Shown piece by piece: positions 1-8,726 of a stretch of DNA of 64,000 nt. How positions within the stretch are numbered: the stretch's first letter is position 1; each line of letters opens with the position of its first letter. Both the position numbers and the translations under genes were made by a program. This DNA comes from Bradyrhizobium erythrophlei. GTDB lineage: Bacteria; Pseudomonadota; Alphaproteobacteria; Rhizobiales; Xanthobacteraceae. The notes under the pieces were generated by a model. The model made no database searches, had not been told where the DNA came from, and worked only from the letters and a program-made list of their open reading frames with translations. The stretch covers positions 124,001 to 188,000 of the forward strand of contig FSRD01000003.1 in NCBI GenBank assembly GCA_900129675.1, read 5' to 3'.

Positions 1-1
1 C

Positions 2-385
2 GATCTACCGGAGGCGTTTGGTCCGTACACCACTTGCTACAACTGCTTCGTCCGCTGGCCGCGGGCCGGCGTATGGAGCCGAATCATAGATGCACTTGCC
101 GCCGCGCATGATGCGGCTGTCCACGTGGCTACGACGCCGATGGATCAGGGAGTTTGCCATGAAGAAAGGCACACGGGCCAACATCCCGCCGAAAAGCAAT
201 CGCAACGATCCGATCTGCTTCAGCCCTTACCTCTATCGCGCCCGCGACCGGCTCGAACGGTTCTTCAATCGGATCAAGCAATGTGGTCGGGTCGCGACGC
301 GCTGCGACAAGCTTGCCGCCAATTACCTTGCTTTTGTCCAGCTTGCGTCCATCCGGCTGTGGCTGGCTGCCGCCAATGAGTCCCG
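2..385 (+). pseudogene. IS5-family transposase relic, cut by window edge
   Basis: Two separated pieces of one transposase are readable. The first, at positions 2-160, contains the family block DLPEAFGPYTTCYN followed by WPRAGVW and an alanine-rich helix. The second, in another frame from about 160 on, carries the C-terminal block ANIPPKSNRNDPICFSPYLY, ERFFNRIKQC and the ending YLAFVQLASIRLWL. The middle, which should hold the catalytic DDE-type core with the second aspartate, is deleted and the frame changes. The N-terminus lies outside the window. It is a dead remnant. A homologous, more degenerate relic lies at 20985-21225. Confidence 0.85.
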
Positions 386-1074
386 CGGGGAATCGCTACG
401 TATCTGTCGCGCGCCCCATTTCCGTTTACTGCACCTAGGCTAACCTTCAAAAGAATGGGCCGCAAATCGAGTTTTGCGGCCCAAGTCAACAGGGAAGCAT
501 CGCCCAATGTGTCGGGCCTCTTCTTTCTAAGCTGCGTACGCCTTGCGAGCTTGTGCTGCGTTGCTAGTCCTATCCAGTTCTTGCGCCATTTCTGCTCTGC
601 CAAGCCATTTGTCCAACAGGGCCGTCCAAGGGACTGTTTCCGGATTAGAGGTCACGAGCTCTTGTACCCAGCCGCCGTCCGCGAGCGGAACTGCTCCGGT
701 ACAACGCTCAGGCGGCGGTAGGATTGTTTTTTTGCGGTTTCGCTAGTCAGGACGAAGCGCGCCTCCATGGCCGCTCTCAAACGTCCTTCAGATTTGCTAC
801 TCCAATGCAGTTCGCTACGATCGGAAAGCGTCGCGAATAAGTACAGCTTCTAGTCGGCGCGAAGCAACCAGCCTATGTCTGCAACTGGCGTAAAAGCGCC
901 CGTGGGCGTTGTATTGTCGTCACCGCGGCCCCAGGGCAGTTCGCAGTCGAGGACTACAAACCACAAGGCTGAAAAATTAGGGCAAGCCAGATCAATTCAA
1001 CTGTGCACGGGACCGCTAGTCTTCCGAGTGAGCCTTGGAGCCCATTGCAACTCGAGACAGGATGGACTTTCCCC
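386..1074. other. Gene-poor stretch with a possible minus-strand gene remnant
   Basis: No intact gene is visible apart from the hairpin at 457-482. On the minus strand about 527-750 is open and reads as protein-like sequence (motifs LADGGWVQELV and ALLDKWLGRAEMAQELD, ending AQARKAYAA) but has no start codon and runs into a stop upstream. It may be the C-terminal end of a lost gene; the family is not recognised. Confidence 0.35.
457..482. terminator. Perfect 10-bp inverted repeat (hairpin) after the IS relic
   Basis: The arms gggccgcaaa and tttgcggccc pair without mismatch around a 6-base loop. The stem is GC-rich, as in an intrinsic terminator, but no run of T follows on the plus strand; on the minus strand the stem is followed by a mixed A/T stretch. 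It could instead be a transcription-stop hairpin carried by the old mobile element. Confidence 0.4.
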
Positions 1075-1833
1075 ATGTCCCGCTTTGACACTTATCGCGA
1101 CAGCTTTCCTAATGCTCGCTTGACCCGTTCGAAAACAGGTGTGCTGGAAGTAGTACTTCACACCGACGGCGGCACGTTGGTATTCAATGGGCATACCCAT
1201 GAACAGTTCGTCGACCTGTTTCACGCGGTTGCCTCCGATGCCGACAACCGCGTCGTCATTCTGACCGGTAGTGGCGCAGCGTTTATGGAGTCTATCAGTC
1301 CTGAGGGCTTCGACTTCTTTAGCCCGCAAGGCTACGACAAGATCTACCGGGAGGGCAAAAAGGTCCTCATGAACCTCCTCGACATCGAAGCACCACTGAT
1401 CGCTGCGGTGAACGGTCCGGTGCGACTGCACTCGGAATACATCCTGCTCTCCGATATTGTGTTGGCGACCCCCTCGACGGTTTTTCAGGATAAGCCACAT
1501 TTCGAATTTGGCATCGTACCCGGTGATGGCGTTCATCTGGTGTGGCAGGAAGTGATTGGTACGGTACGGGGGCGCTATTTCATACTGACCCGTCAGGAGC
1601 TAGATGCCCAGACCGCAAAGGAATGGGGCGCGGTCAACGAAATCGTGCCCGCCGACAAACTGCTAGTCCGCGCCCGCGAGATCGCAGAAGGGCTTGTGAA
1701 ACTGCCGCCGCTCACCACGAGGTACACGCGCATAGCGCTGACCCAGAAACTGCGACGCATCATCGACGAGGGTGTCGGATATGGGCTCGCACTGGAGGGC
1801 ATTAGCGCTGCCGATGTGGCCAGGGCCAAATGA
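1075..1833 (+). CDS. Enoyl-CoA hydratase/isomerase (crotonase) family protein
   Basis: A 252-residue protein with a crotonase fold. The first half has the typical VVILTGSGAAF strand-turn, and the centre has the segment LIAAVNGPVRLHSEYILLSDIVLA, where the first half of the oxyanion hole normally sits. The acidic residues used by enoyl-CoA hydratases are not obvious: the second motif reads FEFGIVPGDGVHLVWQE. This resembles crotonase-fold C-C hydrolases such as 6-oxocamphor hydrolase more than classical hydratases, so the substrate is open. The ATG at 1075 is preferred over an upstream GTG at 1003 because a purine-rich gacagg lies about 11 bases before it. It stands alone between decayed regions, so no pathway partner is suggested. 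Confidence 0.75.
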   Translation: MSRFDTYRDSFPNARLTRSKTGVLEVVLHTDGGTLVFNGHTHEQFVDLFHAVASDADNRVVILTGSGAAFMESISPEGFDFFSPQGYDKIYREGKKVLMNLLDIEAPLIAAVNGPVRLHSEYILLSDIVLATPSTVFQDKPHFEFGIVPGDGVHLVWQEVIGTVRGRYFILTRQELDAQTAKEWGAVNEIVPADKLLVRAREIAEGLVKLPPLTTRYTRIALTQKLRRIIDEGVGYGLALEGISAADVARAK

Positions 1834-2154
1834 CCAAGACGCCGAAACCCAGCGGGAACTCAGGTATCAAGCGTGCTCGAAAATGAATCTGAGGTCAACG
1901 ACCTGGCGATTGTGGTTGAGCCGCGCATGAGTTCCGGCGAATCGAGGCATCATGCCGGTTTTGAGTTTTTGGCCCCGCAAACCTTGCGCAATTTTCGCGA
2001 AGTCCGAGCAATGCCGCAACAGACGGCATACTCTAGCTGGAGTATCGTGCCCGTCACCAGCTTCGCTTCTTCCGTTAGCGCCGAATAGCGCCGGCGAGCA
2101 AAATGCGAGTGACAGCGAGGTAGAACAGCATCGATCCCAGCTCCAGGTGGGCCC
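1834..2154. other. Intergenic stretch upstream of hemA
   Basis: No coding sequence is recognised in these 321 bases. The leader of hemA would lie in the right half. I see no clear operator or terminator. Confidence 0.5.
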
Positions 2155-3451
2155 ATGAACTATGACGCGTATTTCTGCGAGCGGCTCGATGAACTGCGCA
2201 AGGAGGGGCGGTACAGGATCTTCGCCGATTTGGAACGCAAGGTAGGCAGATTCCCTCGCGCAATGCTCCGTTCCGCCCATGGGAAAAAAGGTAGTGACGG
2301 TCTGGTGTTCTAACGACTATCTTGGAATGGGACAACATCCAGCCGTGCTAGCAGCTATGCACGAGGCACTCGACAGCTGCGGGGCGGGTTCTGGCGGTAC
2401 ACGCAACATCTCGGGCACCAATCACTACCATGTCCTCCTCGAACGCGATCTCGCCGATCTTCACCAGAAAGAGGCAGCGCTTCTGTTTACTTCCGGCTAT
2501 GTTTCAAACTGGGCTGCGCTTGGCACGCTAGCGTCGTGCATGCCCGGTTGCGTCGTGCTTTCTGACCAACTGAATCATGCTTCGATGATCGAAGGCATTC
2601 GAGGTAGCCGTGCTCCGGTTAGGATCTTCGCACATAATGATGCCGCCGATCTTGCGCGTAAACTTGCGGAGGTCGACGTCGATGCGCCCAAGCTGGTGGC
2701 TTTTGAATCGGTCTATTCCATGGATGGAGATATCGCACCGATCGCGGAACTATGTGATGTTGCCGAAGCACATGGTGCCATGACCTATTTGGATGAGGTG
2801 CATGCTGTAGGACTTTATGGATCGCATGGTGGCGGCGTGGCTGCGCAACAGGGGTTGAGCAATCGGCTGACGGTGATTGAAGGCACGCTGGCTAAGGGCT
2901 TTGGGGTCGTCGGCGGCTATATCGCAGGTTCGGCAACATTGTGCGACTTTGTGCGTAGCTATTCGTCGGGCTTCATCTTTACGACGGCTCTGCCGCCACA
3001 CGTCGCGGCTGGCGCGCTAGCGAGCGTGCGCTATCTAAAATCAAGTTCGACGGAGCGGCAAGCCATGCACAGCCGGGTCGCCTCGCTCAGGAATCGACTT
3101 GATGACGTTGGCGTGCCGCATTTGCGAAATCCCAGTCACATTGTGCCGGTAATGGTGGGAAACGCCGACCTCTGCAGGCAGATCAGCGATGTCCTGCTGA
3201 ACGACTATGATATCTACATTCAACCCATAAACTATCCAACGGTCCCGCGCGGTACAGAGCGACTTCGTATCACCGCATCACCTTTTCACTCCGAGGCAGA
3301 TATCGAGCACCTAACTACTGCGCTCGCCGAGATCTGGTCGAGCCCATTGGTCGAGTATTTCTCTTTTCGCGGCGGTCCTGGCACAGGGGCGTGTAGAGAG
3401 CGGGCAGCGTTTCGCAGCGTCGGCCTTGCGGAAACGATCGGTGTCAGTTGA
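2155..3451 (+). pseudogene. hemA: 5-aminolevulinate synthase with a single-base frameshift near its 5' end
   Basis: The alphaproteobacterial enzyme joins glycine and succinyl-CoA to make 5-aminolevulinate, the first step of haem synthesis. The ATG at 2155 opens MNYDAYFCERLDELRKEGRY, a good family N-terminus, then the frame fails: an A6 run at 2284-2289 has one base too many. With five As the protein continues as GKKVVTVWCSNDYLGMGQHP and then stays open to 3451. PLP-enzyme features are intact downstream: the glycine-rich GAGSGGTRNISGT, SDQLNHASMIEGIR, the DEVHAVGLYG loop and the Schiff-base lysine in EGTLAKGFG. The composite is about 431 residues, some 25 longer than usual, with an unrelated-looking tail. 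An alternative ATG at 2279 would give a 390-residue product lacking the first 42 residues. It could be a real inactivation, a sequencing error in the homopolymer, or rescue by slippage. ccmC follows directly. Confidence 0.85.
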
Positions 3452-3565
3452 ACCATGGGCGGCTTGTTGGAATTGTTGCTTCAACATTGTTTGGAGTCCG
3501 CCACCGCTATCAAAGAGCGAGAGGCAGCGAAGGTCCGTGGCAGTTCCGACCGCTACTGGAAAGCC

Positions 3566-4333
3566 ATGACGCTGATCGACCTTGTCAATCCGACCAGATT
3601 CCTGTCGTTGACGGCGCGGCTGTTGCCCTTTCTCGCGGCGGCAACCACCATCATACTCCTGGTCGGCCTCTATCTGTCGGCGGCCGCACCGGACGACTAC
3701 CAGCAGGGCGCGACCGTCAAGATCATGTTCATCCACGTGCCCAACGCCTGGCTGTCGATGTTCGTCTGGGCTGTGATGACCACAACCGCACTCGGCACCC
3801 TGGTCTGGCGCCATCCAGTCGCCGACGTCGCCGCCAAGACCGCAGCGCCAATCGGCGCCAGCTTCACCCTTGTCGCACTGGTGACGGGCTCGCTGTGGGG
3901 CCGCCCGATGTGGGGTACTTATTGGGAATGGGATGCGCGGCTGACCTCGGTGCTGATCCTGCTCCTGATGTATCTCGGCCTGATGGCGCTGTGGCGAGCG
4001 GTGGAAGATCCCTCGCGCGCCGCACGTGCCGCCGCGGTGCTGACCCTGGTCGGCGCGATCAATCTTCCCATCATCAAATTCTCGGTCGACTGGTGGAACA
4101 CGCTGCATCAGCCGGCCTCGGTGCTTCGGATGGGTGGCCCGACACTCGATCGCACCTTCCTGATCCCGTTGTTGGTGATGGCCAGCGGCTTCACGCTGCT
4201 GTTCGTCACGCTGCACGTGGCCGCGATGCGCAACGAAATCCTGCGGCGGCGCGTGCGCGCCCTTCAAATGATGCAGGCACGCGCCTCGTCAAACGACGTG
4301 AGAGCGGCTTCGCCTGCCTCGCAACCGGCATAA
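3566..4333 (+). CDS. ccmC: Haem exporter/handling protein CcmC of cytochrome c maturation
   Basis: A 255-residue inner-membrane protein that presents haem to CcmE in the System I cytochrome c biogenesis pathway. Six hydrophobic segments are visible. The periplasmic tryptophan-rich motif WGTYWEWDARLTS is at residues 116-128, with conserved histidines in FIHVPNAW before it and in NTLHQPASV after it. The frame is open upstream to 3455, but the ATG at 3566 gives the family N-terminus MTLIDLVNPTRF, so it is chosen. ccmD follows after 6 bases and ccmG overlaps nothing but abuts ccmD, so this is a ccmCDG operon. In Bradyrhizobium the same genes are called cycZ, cycX-like and cycY. Genes ccmA, ccmB and ccmE are not in the window. 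Confidence 0.93.
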   Translation: MTLIDLVNPTRFLSLTARLLPFLAAATTIILLVGLYLSAAAPDDYQQGATVKIMFIHVPNAWLSMFVWAVMTTTALGTLVWRHPVADVAAKTAAPIGASFTLVALVTGSLWGRPMWGTYWEWDARLTSVLILLLMYLGLMALWRAVEDPSRAARAAAVLTLVGAINLPIIKFSVDWWNTLHQPASVLRMGGPTLDRTFLIPLLVMASGFTLLFVTLHVAAMRNEILRRRVRALQMMQARASSNDVRAASPASQPA

Positions 4334-4339
4334 TGCACC

Positions 4340-4516
4340 ATGTCGCTCGGGCCCTACGCCTCCTTTATCGTGACCTCCTACATCGCCGCCGCATTGGTGG
4401 TGGCGCTGCTGGTCGCCTGGATCGCCATCGACTACTGCAACCAGAAGCGTCGCCTGCGTGAGATCGAGGACAGCGGCGTAGTGCGGCGCTCCGGGCGCAG
4501 CGCAACGGAGCCCTAG
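4340..4516 (+). CDS. ccmD: Haem exporter accessory protein CcmD
   Basis: A 58-residue single-span membrane protein starting MSLGPYASFIVTSYIAAALV. It has one hydrophobic helix and a basic cytoplasmic tail (NQKRRLREIE), the standard plan of CcmD, which holds holo-CcmE in the CcmABCD complex. The start lies 6 bases after the ccmC stop and the stop is immediately followed by the ccmG ATG. Identification relies on size, topology and position between ccmC and ccmG. Confidence 0.88.
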   Translation: MSLGPYASFIVTSYIAAALVVALLVAWIAIDYCNQKRRLREIEDSGVVRRSGRSATEP

Positions 4517-5122
4517 ATGACCGAACAGTTGTCAGCGAGCCCGCAGCGCCGCTCGTGGCTGATAGTGCTGCCACTGATCGTCTTTCTCGCACTGGCCGCT
4601 CTGTTTTTGTTCCGGCTTGGCGATCGCGATCCGTCGCGGATTCCCTCCGCCCTGATCGGACATCCTGCACCCCAGACGTCGTTGCCGCCGCTGCACGGCT
4701 TGCTCAGCAACGGCGCACAAGTGCCGGGACTCGATCCGGCAAACTTCATGGGCAAGGTCAGTGTCGTGAATGTCTGGGCCTCCTGGTGCGTACCTTGCCA
4801 TGAAGAGGCGCCGTTTCTGACCGAGCTCGCCAAGGACAACCGGCTGCAGCTGATCGGCATCAACTACAAGGACGCGCCCGACGGCTCTCGGCGCTTCCTC
4901 AGCCGCTATGGCAACCCGTTTGCCTCGGTCGGCGTCGACGGCAATGGCCGCGCCGCGATCGAATGGGGAGTCTATGGCGTGCCGGAAACATTTATCGTCG
5001 GCCGCAACGGCAAGATCGTCTACAAGCTCGTGGGACCAATCACGCCGGACAACATCGACAGCGCGCTCGGGGCCGAGATCGACAAGGCCGTCAGTGCAGC
5101 TTCGATCTCTCGAAAATTCTGA
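4517..5122 (+). CDS. ccmG: Thiol:disulfide interchange protein CcmG/DsbE (CycY)
   Basis: A 201-residue membrane-anchored thioredoxin. An N-terminal hydrophobic anchor (LIVLPLIVFLALAALFLF) places it in the periplasm. The active site WCVPC is at residues 90-94, and the cis-proline loop appears in YGVPETFIVG. CcmG keeps the haem-binding cysteines of apocytochrome c reduced for ligation. The ATG directly follows the ccmD stop, showing tight coupling. The protein is full length for the family and looks intact, in contrast to the broken hemA upstream. Confidence 0.93.
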   Translation: MTEQLSASPQRRSWLIVLPLIVFLALAALFLFRLGDRDPSRIPSALIGHPAPQTSLPPLHGLLSNGAQVPGLDPANFMGKVSVVNVWASWCVPCHEEAPFLTELAKDNRLQLIGINYKDAPDGSRRFLSRYGNPFASVGVDGNGRAAIEWGVYGVPETFIVGRNGKIVYKLVGPITPDNIDSALGAEIDKAVSAASISRKF

Positions 5123-5244
5123 TCAGCCGGTGTACTGTCGAAAGTCGTAGCATTGCATCGCTCATCTTATTGCTATTGACATGATGCGCCGGTTGTTGAG
5201 CCATGCACTTTTCATATCCTGACCTTCAAAAAGTGAATAGAGGG

Positions 5245-5545
5245 AACCAGGACTTCAAAATGCCGCGACGCACGGCGAGCGGACGACGAGTCTACGGACC
5301 AGCTGAAATACGGATATTAACTTTCACCGGCGAGGAGGTTCGCGCCTTGCTGGCCCTGGGAGGGCCATAACGCGCTCCGTGTGCCAATGTGCACAAGATC
5401 GCGAGTGCACATCTGTCGAACGTTCGCAGTAAGCTCTCCGATCTCTTCAAGCTTGAATCGGTCCTGGCGGAAATGGTCGTGCAATGCTCCCGCTATCCCC
5501 GACTGCCCGGTGCTCGATATTTTGGATGCTGGCCCGGCAAAGTGA
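5245..5545 (+). pseudogene. Decayed MerR-family transcriptional regulator
   Basis: Pieces of a heavy-metal-type MerR regulator appear in three frames. The block RRTASGRRVYGPAEIRIL is the wing and following helix. EEVRALLALGGP follows at once, so about a dozen residues of the intervening helix are missing, and then comes a stop. NVHKIASAHLSNVRSKL with LAEMVVQCS is the dimerisation helix and cysteine region. The end reads PDCPVLDILDAGPAK in another frame. The DNA-recognition helix at the N-terminus is gone. It faces the decayed oxidoreductase at 5547, and the two probably came together as a resistance or redox module. Confidence 0.75.
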
Positions 5546-5546
5546 T

Positions 5547-6126
5547 CTAAACCATATATCCGATGTCTGATGCACCGGTCGGATAAGCGAACATAGTCGT
5601 CTGCAAATCCCCTGCGGTCAAATTCTGTCGAATAGCGTGCCCAAAGAGATTGATTACCTCGTCGGCGTGGGGACCGACGATATGAGCGCCGAGAATCTGA
5701 CCCGTTCCCTCTTCGACCAGCGTTTTATAACCATACACCCGTTCCGCGAGACGACGGGCCGTATACCAATTGGGCGTGTTGTCCGACTTCACTTTGAACT
5801 TCAACCCTTTTGCTTGCGCCCGACTTTCCGTCAAACCCACGGAGGGGCTATAGGTAGGACTGTGAACGCCACACTCGGCACCCCTCGATAATCCGGCTTA
5901 TGGAGGTTGCCTTCCAGAATGTTGGCCGCAACGACCCGACCGTCGTGGCCCGATACGGGCGTTAAGGGCGGTCCTGCACTTGCCGCGTCGCCGGCAGCGT
6001 AAACCAGAGGATTGGATACGCTCTGGAGATATTCGTTCAGTTCGAGCCGGCCGTTGCTGACGAGACCTTTCGCGACTTCCGCTTTCGCGCCGCTGCCAGA
6101 GGCATAGCGGACATCGAGCGTGCGTG
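5547..6126 (-). pseudogene. Decayed pyridine nucleotide-disulfide oxidoreductase, C-terminal half
   Basis: The minus strand holds the C-terminal half of a class I flavin disulfide reductase of the glutathione-reductase, mercuric-reductase and dihydrolipoamide-dehydrogenase type. The FAD-binding block reads NPLVYAAGDAASAG, followed by PLTPVSGHDGRVVAANIL. After a frameshift near 5840 the dimerisation domain continues with VGLTESRAQAKG, TGQILGAHIVGPHADEVIN and TTMFAYPTGASDIGYMV. The redox-active CxxxxC half is absent. Next to a MerR relic it could descend from a mercuric-reductase-like gene, but the ending fits a general oxidoreductase equally well. Confidence 0.8.
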
Positions 6127-6204
6127 GCGTTGAAGCGGGTATGTTGCCTTTGCGAGAGGCTGCTGCTGAGGTTGAACTTGAGCTGTCTCAGCATTCCTCC
6201 ATTC

Positions 6205-6819
6205 TTACGATGTTGCTCCCGGCTCTTTCAGCCGGTCAGATCGCGAATTCGGGGTCGCGTACGAATCCGATACCGATCGGGTGCGCTGTCCAAGGATCGG
6301 AATCATTCTGACCAGAATGGCGTCTCGAAACACAAAATGGTGGAAAAGCGCCGCCGTCACGTGGAGAGAAATCAGCGCTAGAAGCGACCAGACAAAGAAA
6401 GCATGCACGTGGTACGCCGTCATCGCGCTGTCCGGATGGCCGATGGACAAGCTGGAGCCGAGACGATCGATGTTCGGCAGCCTTGGAACGACCATGGATC
6501 CCACCTCTGAGGCGACGATCCAGCCGGTCAGTGGCGTCAGCAACATCAAGGCGTAGAGCGTCCAGTGCATGGCCTCTGCGACGAGCTTAGAAATGCGAGA
6601 GCCCCCGCTCGCCTCCTCGGGCCCTGCCAATAGCGTCCGCAGGAAGAGCCTGACAACCACAAGACCAAGCACCGTCAGGCCGGCGTAGGCGTGCGCGACG
6701 AATGCCTCCTGGCGCGGACCATTCCCATAGCCGAAATACAGCGCTAGGATCATTGCCAAGGCTGCCCCCCAATGGACGATGACCGAGGCGATATTGGGCC
6801 GTTTCAAATGTCGGGTCAT
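6205..6819 (-). CDS. Cytochrome b561 family membrane protein
   Basis: A 204-residue protein with four hydrophobic helices and the di-haem b561 histidine pattern: VIVHWGAAL in helix 1, AHAYAGLTVL in helix 2, AMHWTLYALML in helix 3 and LISLHVTAALFHHFVFRD in helix 4. The family passes electrons between quinol or periplasmic donors and partner oxidoreductases. The start at 6819 (MTRHLKRPNIASVIVHW) is preferred over an upstream start in the same frame because it leaves only a short cytoplasmic lead before helix 1. It lies apart from the P460 and molybdoenzyme genes, though they could be electron-transfer partners. Confidence 0.87.
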   Translation of the reverse strand: MTRHLKRPNIASVIVHWGAALAMILALYFGYGNGPRQEAFVAHAYAGLTVLGLVVVRLFLRTLLAGPEEASGGSRISKLVAEAMHWTLYALMLLTPLTGWIVASEVGSMVVPRLPNIDRLGSSLSIGHPDSAMTAYHVHAFFVWSLLALISLHVTAALFHHFVFRDAILVRMIPILGQRTRSVSDSYATPNSRSDRLKEPGATS

Positions 6820-7964
6820 CGGTATTAATGCGTGTTTGGGCGTGAATTGTGCAGCGATGATCGCGGGCGATTTGACAAAAGCGGCCTGCCCGCCCTCCCG
6901 AGACCCGGGCGCCACGGGTTAGTCCCGTACGCGGGCGGTCTTGCGGTCGAGATCGGACTGTTCTGGCGAATATGCCGACCAGCCGTCGCCTCACACTAGG
7001 TTGCCTCTCTTGCTCCAAGCTTCTGGGCGAGCCATCGACAGTCAGCAATATAGTGCGGCTTATCGATCGGACGTTGCTTGAATTTGCTTGAACTTGTGCA
7101 AAGTTTGCACGATCCAACTTTTCATTGGTCGCGAGTTGACTAGGAGCCTCGCGACGGCGACCGGCCCGAAATGGGTGCTGTCCGACATCGAGAAAGTAGC
7201 CGCGCAACGACCGCTTCTGTGCAGGTTTTTGGACGCCGGCAACAAAGAATCTCCGCACGGTCCAAAAACCGGCGTCCAAAAAGCGCCAGGGCACGAAGTC
7301 GCGGGAGGTTAGGCAGAGGTGAGGCAGCGAGCTACGGGATTTGGCCGGCCGGTTTGATCCGAAGTTAGGCGACGAAATTCTTGTATGATCGGTTGGCGGC
7401 CTGGCCACAACTTTAGCCTTGCGGCACGAAGCTTGCTAATGGGGGAAAGTAACCTTGGCCTCTCTCACCTTCGCGTATCGCGAGGGCACCCGTGCGGGAG
7501 GACTTCTTCTCAATTCGCCGGAAATGCCATCTGCCGCACGTCAGTCCTCGATGAGGCGCTCATTCTAGCGGAACGACCGCGGTTGTGCCTCTCATAGAAG
7601 GCTCGATCCCAAGGGAGGTTGACGACTTTTCGATTCAAGTGACGAGTTTCTCCACTGCGTTATCCTGTCCTCCCTCGACCGGTTACCGGCCCCTCGGCTC
7701 TTGCCCCCGCGCAGGGGGCTGGAGCGCAGCGACTTAGTGCTCTTGGCACATCGCGTCATTGCGAGAAATGCGGACGGCCCAGGTTCGACCCGAACCGACC
7801 GGCGAATGACCACAAATCAGAGTCGTCTCGCGACCGCGCTGTCGAGCCGCCGCCAGTCCAACCTAGTTCTGGACGACGACGCGAGCGGCGTTCGAGAATC
7901 TCCTTCAATCGGTCGGACTGAACGTAAAGTCTTCTCGCAGCCTCTTGTATCCTAGGTTAGTTAA
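6820..7964. other. Long noncoding stretch with paired inverted repeats
   Basis: No convincing coding sequence in about 1.1 kb on either strand. The main structure is the inverted/direct repeat group at 7224-7282, listed separately. Smaller features are the direct repeat ttgcttgaa near 7073-7092 and the short palindrome ggttcgacccgaacc at 7782-7796. The promoter of the cytochrome b561 gene would be in the left part. Confidence 0.5.
7224..7282. repeat. Inverted repeat whose 5' arm can pair with two overlapping 3' arms
   Basis: The 14-base arm tttttggacgccgg (7226-7239) is perfectly complementary to ccggcgtccaaaaa (7269-7282). The shifted arm ggtttttggac (7224-7234) is perfectly complementary to gtccaaaaacc (7260-7270). 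The right side therefore holds two direct copies of gtccaaaaa, and two mutually exclusive hairpins are possible. No gene lies immediately on either side. Confidence 0.7.
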
Positions 7965-8219
7965 CTAGGTTGGCTCCCCCGATTTCTCCTCCTCGAAGGT
8001 AACAGCGGTGGCCGCGACCGCCGACAGCCGCACCGTCTGGCCCTCGATATCAGCGACCAGTCCCAGGTCAATATAGTGATGATGCCCCTTGTGCCGTCCT
8101 TCGCTGCTGTCGTTCTTGGTCAGCCTGATCCTGCCCGCTGTGATGCGATTCACAGTTCCGATGTGGACACCATCAGCTCCGATCACCTCCATATTCTTCT
8201 TGATCCGACTTTTCGTCAT
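7965..8219 (-). CDS. DUF2171 family small protein
   Basis: An 84-residue protein with the DUF2171 pattern: NMEVIGADGVHIGTVNRI at the start, a lysine- and histidine-rich middle (EGRHKGHHHYIDLGLV) and a short C-terminal strand. It resembles PRC-barrel-like small beta proteins that are often stress-linked in rhizobia; the function is unknown. Its start codon overlaps the stop of the gene upstream (8216-8441) by 4 bases, so the two form one transcription unit. Confidence 0.8.
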   Translation of the reverse strand: MTKSRIKKNMEVIGADGVHIGTVNRITAGRIRLTKNDSSEGRHKGHHHYIDLGLVADIEGQTVRLSAVAATAVTFEEEKSGEPT

Positions 8220-8441
8220 GTCTCTTCTCCTCGCATAGAGTTTGTGCTTTGCAGAGTTTCCTTGCGCCGTTTGGTCATAAGTTCAATCCGCGCTTCCTGA
8301 TCGGCAATACGTTGCGCCACCAGATCATCGCTCGCAGCACCGGAGTAGTCGGCTGCCTGCTCTATCAACTCGCGAAGGCTTTCCCTTTGCAACGGCGATC
8401 CGGTTGTCGATGTCAGCGACATTAGTCGGGATGTCCGACAT
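8216..8441 (-). pseudogene. Small helical protein interrupted by a one-base insertion
   Basis: A clear start at 8441 (MSDIPTNVADIDNRIAVAK) is preceded by aaggag about 8 bases upstream. The matching C-terminal part (ESLRELIEQAADYSGAASDD and QRIADQEARIELMTKRR) lies in another frame. Removing one G from the GGG in aaagggaaa near 8387 joins them into a single protein of about 75 residues that is likely to form a helical hairpin or coiled coil. A family resemblance to small rhizobial proteins of this kind is remembered but unverified. It is translationally coupled to the DUF2171 gene. Real mutation and sequencing error are both possible. Confidence 0.6.
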
Positions 8442-8726
8442 CGACGATCTCCTTTTGAATTCGAACAACCATCGCGCAGACGGAAAAATGCGGCCGACCG
8501 CATATCGACCGGCCGCAGTCAACCCGGTCTCGGGGGTGGGAGGAAACACCGGGTGTCCGTAAAACTACTCGGTGACCTGAACCGCGCTTTTCCGATATTG
8601 GGGAGTCTAGGGGCCATTTGCCGTAATGTTGGGGCGGCGCGTTCGGCCTTGCGCTACTCGTTCAGATACCGGCTGCACAGTGCCCGCCTAATGACAGTTG
8701 CGCAAATGACGGTTTGCACGTTGGCG

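Noticed and set aside
3311..4267. Long minus-strand open frame of 318 codons opposite ccmC
   Set aside because: It is the antisense shadow of hemA and ccmC; its composition (many Arg, Gln, His) is typical of GC-rich reverse frames.
5547..6126. Calling the decayed oxidoreductase merA
   Set aside because: The mercury-specific C-terminal cysteine pair of MerA is not present; the C-terminus ends GASDIGYMV, as in other disulfide reductases.
7690..7800. Palindromic GC-rich stretch resembling a rhizobial intergenic repeat
   Set aside because: Only short stems (5-6 bp) could be found and no second copy in the window, so it is not listed as a repeat.
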